From Lateolabrax maculatus (Eukaryota; Chordata; Actinopteri; Acropomatiformes; Lateolabracidae): DNA of 64,000 bases. Positions within the stretch are counted from its first letter, which is position 1. Each line of letters opens with the position of its first letter. This document shows positions 57,701-64,000 of the stretch, piece after piece. The notes beneath the pieces are model-generated. The model saw only the letters and a program-made list of their open reading frames with translations. It was not told where the DNA came from and made no database searches. The translations under genes were made by a program, and so were the position numbers. The stretch covers positions 1,546,501 to 1,610,500 of the forward strand of contig CM062215.1 of NCBI GenBank assembly GCA_031216445.1, in the 5' to 3' direction.

Positions 57701-60700
57701 CACGTCATATTGACAGAAAAGGCAGTCCAATGATGTCCAGCCGGACCTACCGATCCAGGAGGCAAATTAAATAAATCTGCTGACATCTAAAAAATGAACT
57801 CATGTAGATTCAAAGCTGCTACTTTTCTTACCAAGACAATGTGTACCACTTAACTGGATCAATGAAAAACCTACTTTAACACAATGCAATAGAAAAATTT
57901 GCTGTTTTTTTGACAACAGCTTTATGGATAAAATGATAAATTGGGTTGAGGTTTCCTGCTTGTTTACAATAGTAACTAAGGGATAGTATATTAAAAAAGT
58001 GTCTTTCACTTTTCCCCTTTCTGTTGTAGCTCAGGCCTATATTGATTGCTGCTGTAAAACGGTTGTGTTGAGTGTTTTTTTGCAAATTTTCTGGAGCTCT
58101 GGAGCACAGCGACACTAAGAAATAAGACAGTGGTAGATGCTGAAGTGTGGGTTTAAACAGAAAACAATGTAGACCATTGATTACAGTTCACTATAATGGT
58201 CAAATAATCAGCTCATCACCTCATTGCTGAGAGTGGTTTCAATCTTCTCATCTAACTCTTGGCAAGAAGGCAGATTTCCTAAAAACGTGTAACTATTTTT
58301 CAAAATTCAGTCTCAAACTAAACAATGAGATAAATCCTCTATATTCTAACTCAGGGTCAGGCGAAGATGCAACATCTTGTTCTCACGCAGTATCCTTTTC
58401 TCACCTGCAGTATATAGGCCTAGGTGTGTCTAAACTCTTAATTCTCCACTTGTATCAGTTTTCACATCCCTCCCGCCAAACCCATTTCACTTTTTTCTGC
58501 TTCTTTGCCTCCTCGGCTCTCATTACAGAAAGGGAGGGACAATGATGCTACCTCACTGAGGCGTTGCCCCCACCTTGAGTCTCACTCCCTGGGTACCTCT
58601 TCGTCGATTCCCATTCGACCACTCTGTTCGCCCCCTTGAGATGAGATTGTTTCACCCCATCTTTTCTTAACATGTTTTTCCAGTTAACTAATATGCATAC
58701 ATTAGTCGTGTGAAAGCTCAAAATAGGAACCTGATTTTGTATCTTGGAAACACTGGACTAACATATTGTGTAATTTAATCACAATGTTTCTTTATGATGC
58801 ATGAATTAGGCCCTTTTATTTGGAACATTTCACAGATTAGTGTGGATTTGGGTGTTTTTGTCTTGAAAAAGAGCAGGTCTTGACTGGATAAAAGCCTTAG
58901 TATTAAAAGAAATTCGTTAATTGAGGATTTTGAAGCCAGAGTTTCTCAACGAAGGAATGTTTTATTGAGTAACAATTGCTAAGATGGGCTATTTTTCCTT
59001 TTGAGTGGAAGATTTAGTAACTCAAGCCTGTGTGACTCACTGGACCTTGTTCCTGCAGCCTGATGACAATTTACTGCTCTCTGGGGAAAATGTCGCAGCA
59101 CACACACACATTCACACACATCCCTGAGTGGTTTACAACTGAAGTACAGCAGCAAACTAAGCAGTGACTTTTTGCAGCAGAAAACTACAAGTTTCAGATG
59201 TGTATTGACATAAAATCCAGGAGAAAATCAGCTTCAGAAAAACCTGGGGTTAAATGACTAAAACTGTGTAAAAAATAATCAATCTACTTTTCAGTAAAAA
59301 CTGAAACTCAGTTTTGTCCTGTTAAAGGCTTATTTTGGGGGAGTTTAATTTATCCGAATTGAGGGTCTAAGGATAGAGGTTGTCTGTACTATCCTGGACA
59401 GATTGTGAAGCCCCTTTTGGCAAATTTGTGATTTTTGATATTGGGCTATATTAATATAATTGACAATAACTTTAAATTTGATTTGATCTGAACATCTTGC
59501 AGAGCAACGTGAGACACTGACAGTCTGGCTTAGACATGGAATAATGAAATCATTGTTTGGCAACTGGCCCTTTAACAGGGTGAACCATTATGTCAGGTTT
59601 TAAATCTGTTTTTCTCTGCAATTGTGCTTAAACAGGAAACATTATATCAGATGTAAATTCCATATAATGCCATACAACACTTGAATGTGCTGTAACACTT
59701 GTGCACAAATCTTTCCATCCATGCAAACGGGATAAATTTCTGTATCGTCCTTGGTGATGAAAATGTTTCTGACTTCAGAAGAAAATTGCTGGACTTCAAT
59801 GAAGTCCGCCTGGTTCAGAGATAAGAAAGCCAAGGCACTCTTTGTGCACACTGTAAGTTTAAAAGCTTCAGCAGGAGTTGAAGGTAGCCGCCAGAATAAA
59901 AGCCTTTTTTTATAAAACACAAGACCATGCCTCCTTTGCTTTAGACTTAGCGAGAGCAAAACAGGGAGAAGTAAGTTGCAGGTCAGTTGCTCTGGAAAAC
60001 AGCGCAAGGTAAAAAGCAAGAACAGCAAATGAGTAATGCTCTCCTTTACCTTAACAACTACTTTCAAAGTCCCATTTAGCAAGGCACTTTACCCCCAGCC
60101 GCTCTGGTGGGCACCAGCCAAAACCACACTGAGCATGTTTCCGCGACAACAGTGAATGTATGCTTCATCAGCTCCGCCTGGATAAACGGCAGTTGGAAAA
60201 TGTACTTTGCTAAAGTACTTTTTGAATAATGGCGTCTGGCGAGGGAAATGTCTCGGGACAATTTTGCTTCCCCCAGGGTGCCGGCGCTGTTGGAAAAGGA
60301 AAACACTCCGAGGCCAGCTCGGGTTTGTTTGACAGAGATGTTTTGGCTAAAACTGCAGATGTTGAGTTTCATTTCTATGCTTGTCTTTACAGGATTTTCT
60401 CCACCAAGCATCCAGAACGTGTCACATTGTCCGACTGCAACACAAGCTGAAGTGGAAAGAAATCATGTTGAGGGCCGATGTAGCAAATCAATCAGACAGA
60501 AAGTGACTGTTTAGGAAATTAGATGTTTGTTCTTTTTAGCTTTAACAAATGCAGCAACCATTTGAGGGAAACTGATAAAAGTCTTATATTTCTCAGTTTG
60601 TAATGTACATCACTTGAGAATAAAAGCTGTTGCCGCAGTGTTATGGTAATGCCGGCAATTTTCTTCAGCATTTATCTGTGCAGTAAATAATTTTGCTGAG

Positions 60701-63700
60701 CATAAATGTTTTATCAGCAATGTAACAGTTGGGAAAGATGGGGAAATGGCACCAATTGTAAGGCTTTATGTATTGCATTTCTCTGTTCAAGGACACTTCA
60801 GCGATTGTGAGCTTGCTCTACTCTTTCCCAGAAAACAATGAGAAAACATTGTATAGCAGCACCATTGACAGTGAAAAGGGCTGTGACTTGAACATTTTTA
60901 TAAATTGTCTTTTTCCAGCTTCTCAAATGGCAGAATTTATTGCTTTTCTTTGTTTTATGTCATCAAATTTATATATGGGTTTTGGACAGTTTGTCAGTCA
61001 AAACAAGTAATTTCACTCTTTTGGGGGTTTTATAGATACATGGCTAATGGCTAAATTTAGACCTCATTAGGACAGTACCCCATTCTTTTGTCTATGTGAT
61101 AGTGACAGATTAACAACATAAAAGGTCAGTTTTGTACTTTCTTTAAGAAAAACAGACGCAGCTTCACAGCTCCTGACTGAATAAGGTCAAGGCTCAAGAA
61201 CACCTTAAAGCAGCTGTCGAGAGAGTCTTTAATCCCTTTCCATGTGAGCATTTTTTAACCAAAAGACAAAGCTTGGATCTCCAAGATTCATACAAATGCC
61301 TGCTCAGAAATCAAACAGGACTGGTTTGTTTCACAACATAGGAGGGACTACAGAAATAATCAAGTCTAGTAGTGCCAGGTCAGTGTGAAATGTAATTATA
61401 GTTACAAGTGTGTCTATCATGGCCTCCTACTTTTGTGAAAACAGGCCATGAAAACATTGAAAACAAATATCTTGGTCTTACCATCATGAGTTCCCTCTGG
61501 AAGGACTTCCTCTCCTTGTTCTCCATGTTTGTACACTCCTCTTTCAGTTTCTCCAGAACCGACGCCACCTTCTCCGGCTCATTGTCCAGCTCTGTTCGGC
61601 AAAAATAATGCAGTGGCAAATTCCCATACCCCAGGGCATCTGCAAATGCCCTCCAGTTGCCCACATTCTCCATTAAAACCGTCCTGACAGTTGCGTAGAT
61701 GTAGGTAAGAAATTTGCAAGGTTTCAGGATCTGCTCCAGCAGCATTGTGGTCGTTAGGTCCGGCCCACACCAATAAATGGGCTTGACCTTACCCAGAACT
61801 AAAACATTCTTGGCATGGACAAGACCTATCTTCCCCTGATAGTATCCGATGTACCACTCTTTGGTCCGCAATTGCCCTCTCAGTTTGATTTTCTCCTCAC
61901 TGAGTAAAGCAATAACATCCCCCTTTTTGTACTCCAAAAGATAAGTGCTCTTGTGCTGCCTAATCACTGTTTTGATCAACTTGCCAAATTTAAGGTTGAT
62001 AATGCACCGGTCCTGAAACTTTGGGTATTTGGAAGTGACAGCCAGCGGCGAGAGTACAATCTTATCTACCTCATTCTTTTTCAGAAACCTCCTCTGGCCC
62101 GTTATCCTCCCCACTGTCTTTGGAGGCGGCTGGGGAGTTTGGACACAGAACTGGGTGAGGATACAGTCAAGGGCGTCCTTGACTTGGACCCTGAGAGTGA
62201 AGTCTGAGATGCTGTTGGGGTTGTGCGATGTGATCATGTACAGGAGCCGGCTGACTTTCCCTAGTTTAACCTGAAATCCCCGAATCACCCCTGCACCCTC
62301 ACTTGCCTTCACCTGGTAGTTGGACATGTTTGAGTATAATCCCACCTGGAGGTCCTGAGGGTACCTCAGCACAAACTGGTGCTTCCCCCACAGCTGGAGG
62401 GCCACTGGTGGGGTAGAGCAAGCCTGTCGGCCCACTTCGCTTACCAATAAAGTCTTAGGGGCGCAGTCATGTCCAAACATGGCCACAACCGTCTTGAAGG
62501 AAGGGTGGATGTGCTTTGGTCCGTAGACGCCCAGACTTACTTTCCTCTGCACATGGTCCCAAACAGTAGTATTGTGGCTGATGTACTGGGACTGAACCAC
62601 AACAGCCACATACATACAAGGCTCTAGACTATCCAACTGCACCTGGACTGTATCCTTGTAAATGTAAGCATTAGGGATGGGCGTGTAAGGTCCTTCTTTG
62701 CAGTCACTTCGAACGCAAAGCACCTCTGCAGTGTGACAACTATCCTTCTTGACAGTCACCAAAACCTTCATCTCCAACGTGATAAAAGACTTGGTCTCCA
62801 TGTTGCTGAGCTTGATCTCCACCACGGGGCTGACGGTGGAGCAACGGTCACTGTTGAGCTCCAGAGGAGGGTCTAGTAAGGCTTTCATGGAGATCTGCTG
62901 GTGGTCTCCATGGCTGATGTGGCCTTCAGGGATGTGTGCGCTGATGTAAGTGTCCGGTAGCTGAACAACTCCACCGTTACTGTCCAACCTGCACACAATG
63001 TTGGTCTCCACCGGCTGCGTCTGGCCCCACCCAAGACTCTGGCCCAGGGAGTCAAGGTCATGACAAGACCTGGCTAGCTTTCTGTGGTTCAACCAAGCAG
63101 TCCTGAAGTCCTCCCTGCTCTGAAACTGCTCCGGTGAAGGAGCCTTAAGGCCTGTGAAGAACCCTGAAGAGGGTAAGGTTGGATTCGACTGCGCCTGCAG
63201 GACTGACAGTTCTGAGAGACTGTGAGAACGTTTACTCCTGAAAAACGGGTTATCCCTTTGGAGGTTAGGTACAGCCTCTTGGTTTGGGCTGGTGGGGGTG
63301 GTATTGTTAATGTGACAGCTGCTGAACCCATTGGTCATGATTGAACTAGTGTCAAAGTTGGAGCAAGATGATGGAGATGCCAGTCCATCAAAGAGAATAA
63401 GGTCTGAGCTCCTTACACCTATATCCTTGCAGTTTTGATCTAACGGACAGATGAAGGGGTTCACAGAGATGGAACTGTTGTTGTAAATTGGGGAGGGTTT
63501 AATGGTCATCCCTGTCCACTCCCCCAAACCTCCAAACTCCTTTGACCCATCCTCGTACCCTTCCCCGAGACTGTCAATCATCCCACTGTCGCTAAGTGAA
63601 GAGTTCCTAAAGTCGACTGGCTGGACGTAAGCAGCCGGGATGTAGCCCATTTCCGTGTTGTTGTGGGCGTACCACCACTCTCCACCTGACGTGTCCAGCA

Positions 63701-63832
63701 CATAGAGGCGATCACCTTTGGAGAATTTCAGCGTGGTGAAGCTGCTGGGGCAATAATCCTTTATGGCAACCACTTCCTGTGCAGCTCCATAGGAGGCTGA
63801 AGTGTCCAGCCTTAAGGCACTGGGAGAAGGCA
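49747..63832 (-). CDS. sh3bp4: SH3 domain-binding protein 4 (5'-partial, spliced)
   Basis: Endocytic adaptor controlling transferrin-receptor uptake and a negative regulator of Rag GTPase/mTORC1 signalling. Three coding exons are present: 61482-63832, 50369-50557 and 49747-49971, in phase, giving 920 residues. The first coding exon (about 40 residues in human) is beyond the right edge: the exon begins after 'tttttcag' in phase 1, so the apparent start there is really a split Val codon. In window numbering: SH3-1 at about 20-75 (TLKFSKGDRLYVLDTSGGEW), NPF motifs at 125-127 and 195-197 (EH-domain ligands), ZU5 from about 277, SH3-2 at about 615-690, and a C-terminal death-like domain across the last exons ending YRDVIQELHLGLDKM…KHLTGTIILVN. 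Agreement with human SH3BP4 is long and near-continuous. The expected total is about 960 residues, as in human. Confidence 0.94.
50369..50557 (-). CDS. sh3bp4: sh3bp4 penultimate coding exon
   Basis: 63 codons in phase 0: ALLKMDCQGLVARLVLDFVL…EVASRWRELAEKLARVS…DKNGLLDNE. The acceptor is 'cccatcag|GCG', restoring the Ala seen in human (MALLKMDCQGL). The donor is GAG|gtgaga. Confidence 0.93.
51685..51732. repeat. (AC)n microsatellite
   Basis: About 48 bp of AC repeat with one interruption (ACTC), in the sh3bp4 intron. Confidence 0.85.
52110..52180 (+). repeat. Partial family A repeat
   Basis: Contains 'tcttcacatttgagaagctggaacagag', the characteristic 3' block of family A seen also at 22.5 and 25.5 kb. 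Confidence 0.45.
52190..52255 (+). repeat. Family B repeat fragment
   Basis: Contains 'gcagaagtaaaaagtggcat' and 'aaagtacaagtacctcaaa', the other end of the 'aagtaaaagta…tacctcaaa' percomorph repeat. Confidence 0.5.
53730..53880 (-). repeat. Family B repeat fragment (reverse)
   Basis: Reads '…aaatgagtacttttatttt… gaatgcaggacttttacttg… attgtattggtactttttctg', the reverse of the family B consensus (agtaccaatac…aagtaaaagtcctgcattc). Confidence 0.55.
54664..54726. repeat. (CA)31 microsatellite
   Basis: About 63 bp of perfect CA repeat, the longest dinucleotide tract in the window, in the sh3bp4 intron. Confidence 0.9.
55775..55880 (+). repeat. Family B repeat fragment
   Basis: Contains 'ttacttgagtaaaagtagtaa' and the 19-nt string 'taataccacagtgtagaaa' shared with 33.2 kb. 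Confidence 0.55.
60915..61075 (-). repeat. Dispersed fish repeat, family A (reverse copy)
   Basis: Contains 'ccagcttctcaaatg', 'gggttttggacagtttgtcagtcaaaacaagtaattt' and further reversed landmarks of family A. Confidence 0.6.
61482..63832 (-). CDS. sh3bp4: sh3bp4 large exon (SH3, NPF motifs, ZU5, SH3)
   Basis: 2,351 nt, entering in phase 1 and leaving in phase 0 at ATGATG|gtaaga. It carries most of the protein, including both SH3 domains and ZU5. The reading frame continues past the donor for 34 more codons before a stop, which is intron read-through and not coding. Confidence 0.93.
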
Positions 63833-64000
63833 CTGAAAAAGAAAAAAATACTACACCAAATCACAATTTTATCTCATAAAACTATTAATGATGGTCTTTC
63901 ATTTGTCTTGATTGCAAAGCATTATTGTAATGGCATTGGCTCTATTTTAGATAAGTATACTTAATGACTCAGTGGGTGATTACTCCAAATACTGCAGTTA
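63833..64000 (-). other. sh3bp4: Start of the upstream sh3bp4 intron
   Basis: AT-rich with a T-rich tract on the minus strand directly before the acceptor. The missing N-terminal coding exon and the promoter lie beyond the right edge. Confidence 0.7.

Larger units (their letters stand above)
50558..61481 (-). other. sh3bp4: 10.9-kb sh3bp4 intron
   Basis: No coding exon was recognised. It contains CA microsatellites, several degraded copies of dispersed fish repeats, and a moderately GC-rich island around 57.0-57.3 kb that could be a regulatory element. Confidence 0.6.

Noticed and set aside
61380..61481. Continuation of the sh3bp4 frame past the large exon.
   Set aside because: The GTAAGA donor at ATGATG and the exact match of the next exon (ALLKMDCQGL) to human show that this is intron.

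Overview
The window looks like nuclear DNA from a teleost fish, probably a spiny-rayed (percomorph) species. It is AT-rich, the genes are split by spliceosomal introns with GT/AG borders, and CA/TG microsatellites are common. Two dispersed repeat families that I recognise from percomorph genomes recur in introns and intergenic DNA. No bacterial, phage or viral genes were seen. Gene calls rest on reading the translations and matching exon phases by eye; no database search was run.

Layout, left to right. (1) 1-4.8 kb: a 700-bp TTAA-flanked element resembling a MITE, then DNA that may be the 3' tail of a plus-strand gene lying off the left edge. (2) 4.8-29 kb, minus strand: a complete shroom2 gene. 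Ten coding exons join in phase to give about 1,571 residues (PDZ, ASD1, ASD2). It also has what looks like a second, PDZ-less start: an unannotated-looking first coding exon at 16.4 kb, a 21-nt microexon at 15.98 kb and a possible upstream leader exon at 19.7-19.9 kb. (3) 31.0-33.1 kb, plus strand: a small four-exon gene of unknown family encoding a 222-residue, Asp/His/Gly/Arg-rich, repeat-containing hydrophilic protein. (4) 35.3-36.5 kb, minus strand: a homologue of the small membrane A-kinase anchoring protein smAKAP (human C2orf88). (5) 42.4-43.0 kb, minus strand: intronless arl4c, an ARF-like GTPase, in a GC-rich island. (6) 47.9 kb to beyond the right edge, minus strand: sh3bp4 without its first coding exon, with a 10.9-kb intron between its large exon and its last two exons.

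The four recognised genes share a theme of cortical membrane, actin and trafficking: Shroom2 recruits ROCK to F-actin, ARL4C acts at the plasma membrane on Arf6/actin pathways, SH3BP4 controls endocytic cargo and Rag GTPases, and smAKAP anchors PKA type I at membranes. Their human counterparts lie on Xp22 (SHROOM2) and 2q (C2orf88, ARL4C, SH3BP4), so the window records a linkage that differs from the human arrangement. Several CTCF-like motifs lie near the gene boundaries.

The observations most worth following up are the PDZ-less shroom2 start with its microexon, and the unidentified repeat-protein gene at 31.6-33.1 kb.
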